This document shows, in pieces, positions 7,483 to 16,261 of a stretch of DNA of 37,319 nucleotides (within the stretch, counting starts at the first letter, position 1; each line of letters starts with the position of its first letter). The position numbers and the translations under genes are program-made. The notes beneath the pieces were generated by a model, which had not been told where the DNA came from, made no database searches, and was given only the letters and a program-made list of their open reading frames with translations. Origin of the DNA: Lentilactobacillus parabuchneri DSM 5707 = NBRC 107865 (lineage in GTDB: Bacteria > Bacillota > Bacilli > Lactobacillales > Lactobacillaceae); the NCBI RefSeq assembly GCF_001435315.1, contig NZ_AZGK01000019.1:1-37319 (forward strand), given 5' to 3'.

Positions 7483-7563
7483 TTAAAAGATTTTGCGGAT
7501 CAGAACCCAGAAATCAAGCCCAAAAATGATCCAGAAAATAAAAACGATCGGCCTAGTTATTAG
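7483..7563 (+). pseudogene. 3' remnant of an ArdC-like gene
   Basis: Immediately after the fic stop the same frame encodes LKDFADQNPEIKPKN... ending at TAG. The complete ArdC-like gene at 15117-16241 ends LKAFAEQNPEIKQPE..., so these 26 codons are the tail of a second, diverged copy. fic appears to have replaced or been recombined into the body of that gene. Confidence 0.75.
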
Positions 7564-7572
7564 GCTGATCGT
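7544..7572. terminator. Bidirectional terminator between fic and the mobilization genes
   Basis: A 12-bp stem (7544-7555 with 7561-7572, one G-U pair) with a 5-nt loop separates convergent genes. T-rich sequence follows on both strands (CTTTAAATTT and TTTTTATTTTC). Confidence 0.6.
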
Positions 7573-7831
7573 CTTTAAATTTATTCGGTTTATGAGCATT
7601 AACGTAATTGGCAAATATTTTTAAAAGTTCTTCGGTTTGTTCGACCGATAGGTTATCAGTTTGAAAGTATTTTTCGAGCAAAGCCCCTTTTTGAATTAAT
7701 CGGCGAGAATGGGCTTTGCGGGCTTGCCGATTTTCGTAGTATTTAGATTGCCGTAATTTAAAATCTTCTCGCTCAATTTTTTGTTTTAAACGCGCTTGCT
7801 GCTCAACTAGCTTTTCATATTGATTAGGCAT
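7553..7831 (-). CDS. Small basic mobilization-accessory protein
   Basis: A 92-aa, strongly charged, mostly helical protein (QARLKQKIEREDFKLRQ, NRQARKAHSRRLIQKGALLEKY) resembling the small MobC/TraC-like or DUF3847-like proteins found divergent to MOBQ relaxases. The start at 7831 (MPNQYEK) is chosen because AGGTGG then lies 8 bases upstream; GTG and ATG starts a few codons earlier overlap that site. It follows the next gene by 19 bp in the same operon. A role in the relaxosome is inferred from location. Its 3' end overlaps the terminator stem and the tail of the ArdC remnant on the other strand. Confidence 0.65.
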   Translation of the reverse strand: MPNQYEKLVEQQARLKQKIEREDFKLRQSKYYENRQARKAHSRRLIQKGALLEKYFQTDNLSVEQTEELLKIFANYVNAHKPNKFKDDQPNN

Positions 7832-7850
7832 AGTCATTACCACCTAACTA

Positions 7851-8060
7851 TTATCGGTTACTTTGAGCTTGATTTAAAAAGGCGGCAACTTTTTTAGCAA
7901 TCATTTTAATCTGTGGAGTGGTAAGTGTCCCATAATCCAAATTGGCTGATCTAATGATTTGCTTACCGAGATTTTGTTCAATTTTATTTTTTTCAGCTTT
8001 AATCTTTTGATTAAGCTGTTTTAATTTGGCTTCTTGTTTTTCTAAGTTACTTTGAGACAT
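7851..8060 (-). CDS. Small coiled-coil relaxosome-accessory protein
   Basis: A 69-aa protein that starts with a heptad-rich stretch (LEKQEAKLKQLNQKIKAEKN) followed by a short C-terminal helix (TTPQIKMIAKKVAAFLNQ). The ATG at 8060 follows GGAGG; a longer frame starting further upstream lacks such a site. It is the first gene of the leftward operon driven by the promoter at 8098-8126, next to oriT. Proteins of this size and place often help the relaxase at oriT; the function is inferred from context only. Confidence 0.65.
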   Translation of the reverse strand: MSQSNLEKQEAKLKQLNQKIKAEKNKIEQNLGKQIIRSANLDYGTLTTPQIKMIAKKVAAFLNQAQSNR

Positions 8061-8097
8061 AAGGATCCCTCCAATCATATTAAAAATAATCACCGAC

Positions 8098-8126
8098 ACT
8101 ATATCATACAGAGAACGTTAAGTCAA
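8098..8126 (-). promoter_or_regulatory. Promoter of the two accessory mobilization genes
   Basis: Minus strand: -35 TTGACT (8121-8126), 17-bp spacer, -10 TATAGT (8098-8103). It lies about 40 bp before the ATG at 8060. Confidence 0.65.
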
Positions 8127-8210
8127 AGGATAAAAGTTGAAATAGCGAAGCGGAAGTCATACACTAAAAGCAAATTCAGGAGAATCAGCAGACCGAGTGA
8201 AACGAGGTCA

Positions 8211-8247
8211 ATGCGCACTTACACACAACAACTAAAGTTGGTTGTGT
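8211..8247 (-). other. oriT: Origin of transfer (oriT), RSF1010/MOBQ type
   Basis: The minus strand carries an inverted repeat (ACACAACAACT at 8223-8233 and AGTTGGTTGTGT at 8236-8247, one extra base) followed directly by TAAGTGCGC (8213-8221). RSF1010-type oriTs have the same layout, an inverted repeat then TAAGTGCG/C, where the relaxase nicks. By analogy the nick would fall between 8214 and 8213. It lies just upstream of the MOBQ relaxase gene. Confidence 0.8.
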
Positions 8248-8273
8248 TATTGTGCTAAACACTTGTACTAGAA

Positions 8274-8288
8274 GTCGCCGATGGCGAC
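8274..8288. repeat. Short perfect hairpin between oriT and mobA
   Basis: GTCGCC GAT GGCGAC, a 6-bp GC-rich stem in an AT-rich leader about 45 bp before mobA. It could be an operator for a relaxosome protein or an mRNA structure; no T-run follows. Confidence 0.45.
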
Positions 8289-8331
8289 AACAAAATCAAA
8301 CCCATAAACCCAAAGAAAGGTGGTGACCGAC

Positions 8332-10395
8332 ATGGCAATTTTTCACATGAGCTTTAGTAATATTAGTGCTGGAAAAGGAAGAAGTGCAATTGCTGGAGCA
8401 AGTTATCGAAGTGGCGAAAAATTATTCGATCAAAAAGAAGGTCGAAGTTATTTTTATTCTCGGTCGGTTATGCCAGAAAGCTTTATTTTGACACCAAAGA
8501 ATGCGCCAGAATGGGCGAGTGATAGAGAGAAATTATGGAACGAAGTAGAAAGAAAAGACCGTCGAGCAAATTCACGGTACGCTAAAGAGTTTAACGTGGC
8601 TCTACCAGTTGAATTAAGTGAAGATGAACAGAAAGAATTATTGACAAAATATGTACAAGAAAATTTTGTTGATGAAGGTATGGTTGCCGATGTGGCAATT
8701 CATAGAGATCACCCAGATAATCCGCACGCTCATGTGATGTTAACTAACCGTCCATTTAACCCAGACGGAACGTGGGGATTGAAAAGTAAACGAGAAAACA
8801 TATTAGACGAAAATGGGAACAAGACTTATACAGGAAATAGTCGTTTCCCAAGATCAAGAAAGGTGTGGTTAGTTGATTGGGATAAAAAAGAAAAAATCAA
8901 TCAATGGCGGCACAATTGGGCGGTTAGTGTAAATCAAGTTTTAGAGCAAAAAAATATTCCCGATCGGATCAGCGAAAAATCATTTATCGAGGAGGGAATA
9001 GATGATACCCCAATGCAACATGAGGGAATCAATAGTAAGCGGCATGAAAGAAAAGAATTTAACCAACAAGTTAAGAACTATCGCAAGGCCAAAGCCAGTT
9101 ATAAAAACAACCAAGAAAAAGTAATCAATAGAGGTCATTTAGATAGCCTAAGTAAACACTTCTCGTTTAATGAAAAACGGGTAGTTAAAGAGTTAAGCCA
9201 TGAACTGAAAACTTATATCAGTTTGGAGAACTTAGATGATAAACGGCGCATGCTATTTAATTGGGAAAACAGCACCTTAATTAAACATGCGGTTGGTGAA
9301 GATGTGACTAAACAATTATTGACAATTAACCAACAAGAAAGCTCACTCAAAAAAGCAGATGAACTCTTAAATAAAGTGGTCGATCGCACGACGAAAAAAC
9401 TTTATCCAGAGCTTAATTTTGAACAGACCACGCAAGCTGAAAGACGAGAATTAATTAAGGAAACCGATAGCGAACAAACAGTTTTCAAGGGTAGTGAATT
9501 AAACGAACGTTTAATGAACATTCGTGATGATTTGTTGACCCAACAATTATTGACCTTTACTAAGCGGCCATACGTTGGTTTTAAGTTATTAATGCAACAA
9601 GAAAAGGAAGTTAAAACCGATCTGAAATATACGCTGATGATTCATGATGATAGCTTAGAAAGTCTAGAACACGTTGATCAAGGTCTACTAGAAAAGTATT
9701 CACCAACCGAGCAGCAAAAGATTACTCGCGCAGTCAAAGATTTGCGAACAATCATGGCTGTTAAGCAAGTCATTAAAACGCAATACCATGAAGTATTGAA
9801 AAGGGCCTTTCCCAAAGGCGATTTAGATGAATTACCAATGATTAAACAGGAACAAGCCTATACAGCCGTGATGTACTATGATCCTGTTTTAAAGCCATGT
9901 CAGGCTGAAACAATTGAACAGTGGCAAGCAAATCCACCACAGGTGTTCAGTCCCCAAGAACATCAACAAGGACTAGCTTATTTATCGGGACAGCTGAGCT
10001 TAGATCAGTTAGAAAATCATCACTTACAACGGGTTTTAAATCATGACGGCACTAAACAACTCTTTTTGGGCGAATGCAAAGCTGATCCGACGATTAAGAA
10101 CAGTCAGATCGAGAAAATCCAAATGCAGTTAAAAGAGCAACAAGCCAAGGACGACCAGTATAGAAAAGTAAATATTGGACATTATCAACCGCTAAATTAC
10201 AAGCCAGTTAGTCCAAGCTACTACTTAAAGACGGCCTTTAGTAACGCAATCATGACCGCCCTATATGCCCGTGATGAAGATTACGAACGGCAAAAACAGG
10301 CGCAAGGTTTAAAGGAGACTGAGTGGGAAATGACGAAAAAGCAACGGCAACACCAAACTCGAAACCGGCATGAAGATGGGGGCATGCACTTGTAA
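8332..10395 (+). CDS. mobA: MOBQ-family relaxase (MobA/MobL, TraA-like)
   Basis: A 687-aa relaxase that nicks oriT and pilots the single strand into the recipient. Tyr25 in GASYRSGEK matches the catalytic Tyr of RSF1010 MobA. The metal-binding motif [17 protein letters not shown] (124-140) gives His124, His127, His132 and His134. The relaxase domain occupies roughly residues 1-220; the rest is a long, charged helical part without an obvious helicase Walker motif. The start at 8332 follows AGGTGG with an 8-base gap. Downstream, the usual mating-pair genes are missing: the stop codon is followed at once by the body of a membrane protein in the same frame, marking a deletion. Confidence 0.92.
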   Translation: MAIFHMSFSNISAGKGRSAIAGASYRSGEKLFDQKEGRSYFYSRSVMPESFILTPKNAPEWASDREKLWNEVERKDRRANSRYAKEFNVALPVELSEDEQKELLTKYVQENFVDEGMVADVAIHRDHPDNPHAHVMLTNRPFNPDGTWGLKSKRENILDENGNKTYTGNSRFPRSRKVWLVDWDKKEKINQWRHNWAVSVNQVLEQKNIPDRISEKSFIEEGIDDTPMQHEGINSKRHERKEFNQQVKNYRKAKASYKNNQEKVINRGHLDSLSKHFSFNEKRVVKELSHELKTYISLENLDDKRRMLFNWENSTLIKHAVGEDVTKQLLTINQQESSLKKADELLNKVVDRTTKKLYPELNFEQTTQAERRELIKETDSEQTVFKGSELNERLMNIRDDLLTQQLLTFTKRPYVGFKLLMQQEKEVKTDLKYTLMIHDDSLESLEHVDQGLLEKYSPTEQQKITRAVKDLRTIMAVKQVIKTQYHEVLKRAFPKGDLDELPMIKQEQAYTAVMYYDPVLKPCQAETIEQWQANPPQVFSPQEHQQGLAYLSGQLSLDQLENHHLQRVLNHDGTKQLFLGECKADPTIKNSQIEKIQMQLKEQQAKDDQYRKVNIGHYQPLNYKPVSPSYYLKTAFSNAIMTALYARDEDYERQKQAQGLKETEWEMTKKQRQHQTRNRHEDGGMHL

Positions 10396-10983
10396 TCTAA
10401 ATGTAAAATCAAATCCTTTGCGACATCGTTAGTCGTTGTGGTCGTCCTTGGGCGTATTGTGATGACAATTATAAAAGAGGCGGACGAAAGTACCGATGTG
10501 ACTTGGGCTAATATCATCATGGACGGAATTAAATCAGCGGCCGTGATTCCGGTTTTCGTGTTCTTACAAGGCTTTATTCAAGGTTCAATTACCTTGCCCC
10601 TGCTAAAGTATATGTTTAGTTCTGATCAGCAGTTCACTGCTAAATCAATTACCGGCATGAATAAAGTTCCTGGGTTAAAAGATGTTGGCATTTCGCTACC
10701 CTTACAGATTTTGTTTCTGCTAATCTTCACTGTCGTAACCGTCGTGTTCTTTATCAAAATGTGTGTGTTTGTGGCTGATATGGCGTGGTATAACCTGACA
10801 ATTCCTTTAGCTGCAATGAGCATGGCGACTGAAAGCTTTGATTATAGTGGCACGTGGTGGAAGAAGTATATTTATTACAATGCCTCCATTATTAGCCAGG
10901 TGCTTTGTATGTCATTATCAGTATGGTGTTTCACTAATATGGCTAAATACGGGTTTATTGCTTTTATTGCTCTTGAATTTACA
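10396..10983 (+). pseudogene. Transfer-region membrane protein, 5'-truncated and IS-interrupted (N-side piece)
   Basis: The frame directly after the mobA stop reads through KSFATSLVVVVLGRIVMT into EADESTDVTWANIIMDGIK and three further hydrophobic stretches (VIPVFVFLQGFIQG, LPLQILFLLIFTVVTVVFF, IISQVLCMSLSVWCF). It resembles the polytopic TrsL/VirB6-like proteins of Gram-positive transfer operons. Hydrophobic coding sequence begins right at the mobA end with no ribosome site or proper start; a GTG at 10438 is the first candidate. The 5' end was therefore probably deleted. The 3' end is cut by an IS30 element. If translated, this piece would add only two IS-encoded residues before a stop at 10989. 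Confidence 0.7.
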
Positions 10984-12065
10984 CTTTAAGTGCAACACTA
11001 ATTAAATAAAGAATGGCCCATGGCCAAATTTCTGTAAAATGATGTTTGCGAAAACAATCATGAAAGGAATTTAGCCATGGATCACTACAAGCATATTACC
11101 ATAGATGAACGGGAAACTATCTTTTTAATGAGGAATCATGGAAACTCACTTCGTGAGATTGCCAGCCATATCAAGAAAAGTTACTCAACCATTTCTCGAG
11201 AATTAAGCCGTAATTCTACTGGTAAATCCTATTCACCTTCGAAGGCTCAGGAGAAGTACAAACAGCGCAAAGGCAACTGTGGCAGAGTCTCTCTTTTGAG
11301 TAATCCTCAGGTGTTTGAAGTGGTGAGAGAACACTTCTGCGAAGACCTTTGGTCTCCGGAGGAAATATCGAATCGCTTGGCAGTCGAAAAGTATCCGGTG
11401 CAGATCAGTACCACGACTATTTACCGTGGGATTTTCAATGGCTTATTTGATAATTTGTTTAAATCTGGCAGCTCTAGTGCCGTGCGCCATCTAAGGCATC
11501 ACGGCAAGTCTCGCCACAATAAAGCTTATCAGGAAAAACGAGGCAAGATTCCAATCCCCAACAAGATTCATGATCGTCCGCGAGAAGCTGACAACCGTGT
11601 AGAAATTGGTCACTGGGAAGGTGATACCGTGTTAGGCAAAAGCGGAAAGGCTTGTGTCGTTACATTGGTTGATCGAAAATCTCGTTACCTGCTTATTGGT
11701 AAAGCTGCTAAAAGAACTTCAGAAGCAGTCACGGATACTTTGAGCGACTTAATGAAGCTATGGCCTGGTAGATCGTTAACGATTACCCCGGATAGGGGTA
11801 AAGAGTTTGCCAAAGTTCAATGTTTAACTGATAAATTTGGTACGCCCTTCTACTTTCCCGATCCTCACTCTCCTTGGCAACGAGGAACTAACGAAAATAC
11901 TAACGGCTTGCTTCGCGAATATTTGCCAAAAGGAACTGACCTTGATTCAATTACTGACCGCCGGATACAAGCATATGCAGAACAAATGAATAATCGTCCC
12001 CGTAAATGTCTCGGATGGAAAACGCCTTATGAAATATTCTTTAATGTAGTGTTGCACTTAATTTG
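10984..12065 (+). mobile_element. IS30-family insertion sequence with ACA target duplication
   Basis: About 1.08 kb with terminal inverted repeats sharing TAAGTGCAACACTA (left from about 10987, right up to about 12061). ACA occurs at 10981-10983 and 12066-12068, a 3-bp duplication as expected for IS30. Removing the IS and one ACA joins the two halves of the transfer gene in frame as GAA TTT ACA ATT CAA. Confidence 0.85.
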
Positions 12066-12066
12066 A
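11077..12066 (+). CDS. IS30-family transposase
   Basis: A 329-aa DDE transposase. The N-terminal HTH region is typical of the family (HITIDERETIFLM, GNSLREIASHIKKSYSTISREL). The core follows with WEGDTVLGKSG, LVDRKSRYLL, TITPDRGKEFA and PHSPWQRGTNENTNGLLREY, giving the D-D-E triad and the family's W-rich C-terminal motif. A ribosome site GAAAGGA precedes the ATG. The stop codon overlaps the right end of the element. It is intact and probably functional. Confidence 0.93.
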   Translation: MDHYKHITIDERETIFLMRNHGNSLREIASHIKKSYSTISRELSRNSTGKSYSPSKAQEKYKQRKGNCGRVSLLSNPQVFEVVREHFCEDLWSPEEISNRLAVEKYPVQISTTTIYRGIFNGLFDNLFKSGSSSAVRHLRHHGKSRHNKAYQEKRGKIPIPNKIHDRPREADNRVEIGHWEGDTVLGKSGKACVVTLVDRKSRYLLIGKAAKRTSEAVTDTLSDLMKLWPGRSLTITPDRGKEFAKVQCLTDKFGTPFYFPDPHSPWQRGTNENTNGLLREYLPKGTDLDSITDRRIQAYAEQMNNRPRKCLGWKTPYEIFFNVVLHLI

Positions 12067-12209
12067 CAATTCAAGCTTCAATCGGATTCGGTTTTCTGGT
12101 GGTCAAGACACCTGACGCCGTTAAAGACTTTTGGGCTTCAACCGGTGTGACTAAGAGTGCTGGTATGGGTGCCATGAGAATGTTTCAAAATTATTTCCGT
12201 AGCCACTAG
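12066..12209 (+). pseudogene. Transfer-region membrane protein (C-side piece after the IS30 insertion)
   Basis: ACA ATT CAA... continues the frame of the piece ending at 10983: TIQASIGFGFLVVKTPDA, then DFWASTGVTKSAGMG, ending FRSH and TAG at 12207. The piece has no start or ribosome site of its own. The next gene follows after 15 bp with AGGAGGGAG, so the downstream operon probably now depends on readthrough from, or outward transcription out of, the IS. Confidence 0.75.
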
Positions 12210-12224
12210 GAGGGAGAAATAGTT

Positions 12225-12635
12225 ATGAAAAAAATCGCACACTGGTTATTGGAAAAAGCCAAAAAGGATATGCGAACCGACCCTTTTACAACACCTTCCC
12301 GGCGGACTAAGCTGTCTTACTATTTTGATACCTTAGTTAGTATGATCTTCTATTTGATGGGAATTTACCTCATGTTAATGGATTTATACCAAGAGCTTTT
12401 CACGGCGAACCATACCGATTTTTTAGGAACTACGCTAATGGCCTTAGTTTTACTGCTGGGTGGCTTATTATTCCGTTGGTCAGCCTATGCAGATTTCAAA
12501 GCCATCAACCGGTATCAACAATATTTAAAGCAACAATCGATAGAGCAACAACAAGAATTGCGCCGTGAAACTTGGTTGAAAGCAACTGAACAAGGTAAAA
12601 CAGAATTAGAACAGAAGCTTAATCATAAGGAGTGA
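12225..12635 (+). CDS. Small transfer-region membrane protein
   Basis: A 136-aa protein with two membrane segments (about 37-55, MIFYLMGIYLMLMDLY, and 67-88, LMALVLLLGGLLF) and a long charged C-terminal cytoplasmic helix rich in Gln, Glu and Lys. I do not recognise a named family. Its place between the VirB6-like gene and topoisomerase III in a transfer operon suggests a mating-pair or coupling role. AGGAGGGAG precedes the ATG. It runs into topB at the stop. Confidence 0.75.
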   Translation: MKKIAHWLLEKAKKDMRTDPFTTPSRRTKLSYYFDTLVSMIFYLMGIYLMLMDLYQELFTANHTDFLGTTLMALVLLLGGLLFRWSAYADFKAINRYQQYLKQQSIEQQQELRRETWLKATEQGKTELEQKLNHKE

Positions 12636-12641
12636 ATGAAC

Positions 12642-14777
12642 ATGACCACTGTTATCTTAGCTGAAAAACCCAGTCAAGCCCGTTCATACGTCCAAGCCTT
12701 TCAAAAGAGCACAAAAAAACAGGGTTACTATACGGTTAGTGACCCTGTTTTGCCCGAAAATACATTTGTGACGTACGGTCTCGGACACTTAGTTGAACTA
12801 GCCACACCGGATAAATATGATCAGAAATACCAGCAATGGGCCTTATCTAATTTACCGATTTTCCCCGATAAATACAAGTTTGAAGTGTCAGCTAGTAAAA
12901 AGGACCAATACGGGATCGTCAAAGACCTGTTAGCAAAAGCCGATACCATTATTGTTGCCACCGATAGCGGTCGGGAAGGCTCTAATATCGCCTGGTCAAT
13001 CATGAACCAAGCCCAGATTGACGTTAAAAAGAAGACCATTAAGCGACTATGGTTGAATAGTTTGGAAAAAGACGCCATTATTACCGGCTTTAAAAATCTT
13101 GGTGACTGGCACAAAGACTATTTGGCTTATAAAGAAGCTCAAACCCGGCAAATTAGTGATTGGTTGATCGGTATGAATGGTAGTCCCTTATATACTTTAT
13201 TGTTGAGGAAAAATGGGGTGCGTGGGGTGTACTCAATTGGTCGCGTACAGACGCCAACCTTGTATATGGTCTATCAAAGAGACCAGGCAATCAAAAACTT
13301 TAAGCCGGAACCCTATTTTGAACTAAATGCTGAAATTTTAGCCAATCAGCAAAAATTCGTCGCAAAATTGGACCCCTATCAGCGCTTTAAAGATGAAAAA
13401 GGTCTACTAGCATTCATGCAAGCTAAAAACGTTCAGAAGGGCTCACAGGCCGGTTTAATCAAGGACGTCCAAAAACAGGCTAAAAAGCGTGCTAGTCCCC
13501 AACTATTCTCACTATCCAGTCTGCAAAGTGCCATGAATAAACGTTATCACGCCAGCGCCAGCCAAACCTTAGCAGCCATTCAAAGTTTATATGAAGCCAA
13601 GTTGTTGAGTTACCCCCGCACCGATTGTGCTTATATCACTGATGAAGAATTTGATTATTTAGTGGCTAATCTGACGAAGTATCTGGGTTTAGTCTCTAAG
13701 CAAGTCGCTTTAACCAATACCACCCCAAATAAACGTTACGTCAATGGGAAAAAGGTTGAAGAACATTACGCCATTATCATGACTAAAGTTGTGCCGACTA
13801 AAGAGAAACTAGCCAGCTTACCTAAATTACAGCAACAAGTCTATGACTTAGTTTTAAAAACGACGTTAGCGATGTTTGCTGACCCGTACGAGTACGAAGA
13901 AACCACCATTATCACCCAAGTTGGCGACGCCAATTTTAAAGCAACCGGTAAGGTCCCAACTAACCAAGCTTGGCAAGCTTTATTTGATGATCACAAAGCC
14001 GAACAGCAAGAAGCAGCCACCTTACCGATCGTTCACCAAGGCGATCAGGTTAAAGCAAATCTACAAACGCCGCAAAAAGAAACGACCCCTCCGGTACCCT
14101 TTACCGAAGGTACCCTGATTACGGCCATGAAGACCGCTGGCAAAACGCTTGATGATGAAGTAGCCCAGGCGATTCTCAAAGATGTGCAAGGCATTGGGAC
14201 AAGTGCGACCCGGGCCAATGTGCTGGAAGTGTTAAAGAAACGCGGCTACTTAGTTACTGAAAAGAATAAGTTGCACGTCAGTGAAGCCGGAATCACATTA
14301 TGTAAAGCGGTCGAACTCGAACCCTTGCTAACTAGTCCAGAAATGACGGCTAAATGGGAGCAAGCGTTACAGCAAATCAGTACCGAAGAACGCACCCCGG
14401 ATAACTTTTTGAGCCAGATTAAGAACTTTGTGGCCAAGTTAATCGCTGATGTTCCCACACAATTAACCGGCAATGTAGCCATTAAGCAACAAATCAATCA
14501 CCAACAGCAAGCACAAAAGTCCGACGAGGTCTTCTTAGAAACACCGCAAGCGACCGTTTTAAATAAACAGAAGTTTTACATTGTAAAGCCTAAGCAAGGC
14601 GAAAGCTTTACCCTGCCCAAGAAATGGAGCAGTAAGACCCTCGGTAAGACCGCAATTAAAGCGTTGGTCACCAAGGGGAAAACGAGCAAATTAAAGGGTT
14701 TCAAGAGTAAAAAAGGAAAGTCGTTTGACGCCAAGTTAAAGCTTGACGGCCATAAATTAAGTTTTGATTTTGATTAG
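12642..14777 (+). CDS. topB: Plasmid-type DNA topoisomerase III
   Basis: A 711-aa type IA topoisomerase; plasmid copies help resolve replication or transfer intermediates. The Toprim start VILAEKPSQA (Glu8), the ATDSGREGSNIAW region (106-118), YSIGRVQTPTLY (197-208) and the active-site LLSYPRTD with Tyr324 are all recognisable. The usual Toprim DxDxE is here D108-S-G110-R-E112, so the second metal-binding Asp is Gly. The ATG at 12642 sits 9 bases after AAGGAG; an ATG at 12636 is only 3 bases away, so the later start is preferred. The C-terminal 100 residues are Lys/Gln-rich and probably bind DNA. Confidence 0.92.
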   Translation: MTTVILAEKPSQARSYVQAFQKSTKKQGYYTVSDPVLPENTFVTYGLGHLVELATPDKYDQKYQQWALSNLPIFPDKYKFEVSASKKDQYGIVKDLLAKADTIIVATDSGREGSNIAWSIMNQAQIDVKKKTIKRLWLNSLEKDAIITGFKNLGDWHKDYLAYKEAQTRQISDWLIGMNGSPLYTLLLRKNGVRGVYSIGRVQTPTLYMVYQRDQAIKNFKPEPYFELNAEILANQQKFVAKLDPYQRFKDEKGLLAFMQAKNVQKGSQAGLIKDVQKQAKKRASPQLFSLSSLQSAMNKRYHASASQTLAAIQSLYEAKLLSYPRTDCAYITDEEFDYLVANLTKYLGLVSKQVALTNTTPNKRYVNGKKVEEHYAIIMTKVVPTKEKLASLPKLQQQVYDLVLKTTLAMFADPYEYEETTIITQVGDANFKATGKVPTNQAWQALFDDHKAEQQEAATLPIVHQGDQVKANLQTPQKETTPPVPFTEGTLITAMKTAGKTLDDEVAQAILKDVQGIGTSATRANVLEVLKKRGYLVTEKNKLHVSEAGITLCKAVELEPLLTSPEMTAKWEQALQQISTEERTPDNFLSQIKNFVAKLIADVPTQLTGNVAIKQQINHQQQAQKSDEVFLETPQATVLNKQKFYIVKPKQGESFTLPKKWSSKTLGKTAIKALVTKGKTSKLKGFKSKKGKSFDAKLKLDGHKLSFDFD

Positions 14778-14810
14778 AACCTGCCTACCGCCTGCACTAC
14801 GTTCCGGTTG

Positions 14811-14837
14811 GTGAACCCGTCATTTAGGTTCACTTTT
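14811..14837 (+). terminator. Possible terminator after topB
   Basis: A 7-bp stem GTGAACC/GGTTCAC (14811-14817, 14827-14833) is followed by TTTT. It is modest, and the next gene may still be transcribed through it. Confidence 0.4.
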
Positions 14838-14897
14838 ACAACCCTAAAAGTAAACCCAAACAACGGGTAAGATTAGCAAAGCAAAGGAGATCATGAA

Positions 14898-15113
14898 ATG
14901 GATAACGAATTAACAGTCATTGGGAGTGAATTACCGGTTTTGCAGACTAAAGGAGCCTACAAGTATTTAAAAGAAATTACTGGAAATGGAGCTTACTATC
15001 AAGTGGCTTGGCAAAAATTGTCTGACGGTTACGTTGCCCTTTATGGCACGACCTCAATTCAAACAAAAGTGGCTCCCATACTGAATGATATTTTTGAAGA
15101 TGAGGAGGGGTAA
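14898..15113 (+). CDS. Small conserved-looking plasmid protein
   Basis: A 71-aa protein with alternating strand-like segments (LTVIGSELPVL, YYQVAWQKLSDGYVALYG) and an acidic C-terminus (FEDEEG). I recognise no family. AAAGGAG lies 9 bases before the ATG. It ends 3 bp before the ArdC-like gene, whose ribosome site (GAGGAGGGG) lies inside its last codons, so the two are tightly coupled and probably work in the same process. Confidence 0.7.
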   Translation: MDNELTVIGSELPVLQTKGAYKYLKEITGNGAYYQVAWQKLSDGYVALYGTTSIQTKVAPILNDIFEDEEG

Positions 15114-15116
15114 CTT

Positions 15117-16241
15117 ATGCCAAATAAAGCAGATGTTAAGGCTTGGAAAGCACAATTAGTCGCCCAGGCTGAACAGCAAATCCTAAAATTAACTGATAGT
15201 GACCAATTTAAAAAGTATCTCAATACCCTGGCTAAATTTCATCGTTATAGCGCCAGAAACATTGATTTAATTTATGCGCAAAATCCTCAAGCCACTCAAG
15301 TCGCCGGTTTTAAGCAATGGCAGAAGGCTTTTAACCGCACCGTCAACCGGGGCGCAAAAGCGATTCGGATTGCGGCTCCGATCATTAAGAAGCTAACACC
15401 AGCCGAGCAGAAGCATCTTGATACCACCGATGAGCGCGCCATTGTCGGTTATCGCTATCTACCCGTCTTTGATGTGGCACAAACTAGCGGTGAACCAGTG
15501 TTAAGTGCTAAAGACTTTGTCAAAGAAAATTTGGCCGATCATCAGAATGTGACAAGCTTGTATAACGCATTCAAGGACTATCTCAACCAGCAAACCGACC
15601 TTAAAGTCAGTGAAGTGCCTTTAGCGACGCTAAATGGGGCTAAGGGGTATTTTCAACCCAGCACTAATGAAATCGTCATTGGTGGCGATGAGCCCGATAA
15701 TGCTTTAAAATTGAAGACGTTATATCATGAATATGCGCATAGCCAGCTACACGGATTAAAATCAGCCTTTAAAGATCGGCCACGAGCCTATCAGGAAACC
15801 CAAGCCGAAGCGATCGCGTATGTTGCCATGCAAAATATTGGCGTTGATACCAGCAACTACTCCCTCGGTTACGTGGCCACCTGGGCTAAAGATAAAGCCG
15901 TGATCCATAGTGCTTTAAGTGAGATCCAGCAAGTGAGCAACAAAGTGATTGAGCTTAGTGATGGCTTAACCAAACAATTAGGCTTACAAGAAGCCCCAAA
16001 AGAACCTGAGCATGATCTAAAAAAGCTATCAGCCCATGATCTTAATAAGTCCTATCAAGGCTTGCAACAACAAATTCAACAAGCAACTAGTCCACAACAG
16101 AAAGCACAATTTAAAAAACAGTTAAACGATGTGCACCAAGAAATCAGTGAGCGAACTCAAAAGCAACTGAAAGCATTTGCTGAACAGAATCCGGAGATCA
16201 AACAACCCGAATCCGAACTTGATCAAAGTCTAAAACGTTAG
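15117..16241 (+). CDS. ardC: ArdC-like antirestriction / zincin-domain protein
   Basis: A 374-aa protein with the two-part layout of ArdC. The N-terminal ssDNA-binding-type domain (1-125) includes KFHRYSARNIDLIYAQNP and GFKQWQKAFNRTVNRGAKAI. A zincin-like metallopeptidase domain has LYHEYAH (HExxH at 204-208) and a downstream Glu (227 or 231, in QETQAEAIAYV) as third ligand. ArdC proteins shield incoming plasmid DNA from the recipient's restriction enzymes. The C-terminal 90 residues are a Gln/Lys-rich coil. It is the last gene of the transfer operon, and the same plasmid carries a type I restriction system. A diverged fragment of the same gene tail lies after fic. Confidence 0.85.
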   Translation: MPNKADVKAWKAQLVAQAEQQILKLTDSDQFKKYLNTLAKFHRYSARNIDLIYAQNPQATQVAGFKQWQKAFNRTVNRGAKAIRIAAPIIKKLTPAEQKHLDTTDERAIVGYRYLPVFDVAQTSGEPVLSAKDFVKENLADHQNVTSLYNAFKDYLNQQTDLKVSEVPLATLNGAKGYFQPSTNEIVIGGDEPDNALKLKTLYHEYAHSQLHGLKSAFKDRPRAYQETQAEAIAYVAMQNIGVDTSNYSLGYVATWAKDKAVIHSALSEIQQVSNKVIELSDGLTKQLGLQEAPKEPEHDLKKLSAHDLNKSYQGLQQQIQQATSPQQKAQFKKQLNDVHQEISERTQKQLKAFAEQNPEIKQPESELDQSLKR

Positions 16242-16261
16242 CCAGTTTTTAAAGGTCATGC

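Noticed and set aside
8052-8258. 68-codon plus-strand frame over oriT
   Set aside because: It spans the promoter, nic site and inverted repeats, and its protein is basic and low in structure; the DNA signals explain the region better.
10438-10989. 183-codon frame as an intact membrane protein
   Set aside because: Coding similarity begins upstream of its GTG, no ribosome site exists, and its last two codons come from the IS30 end; treated as a pseudogene piece.
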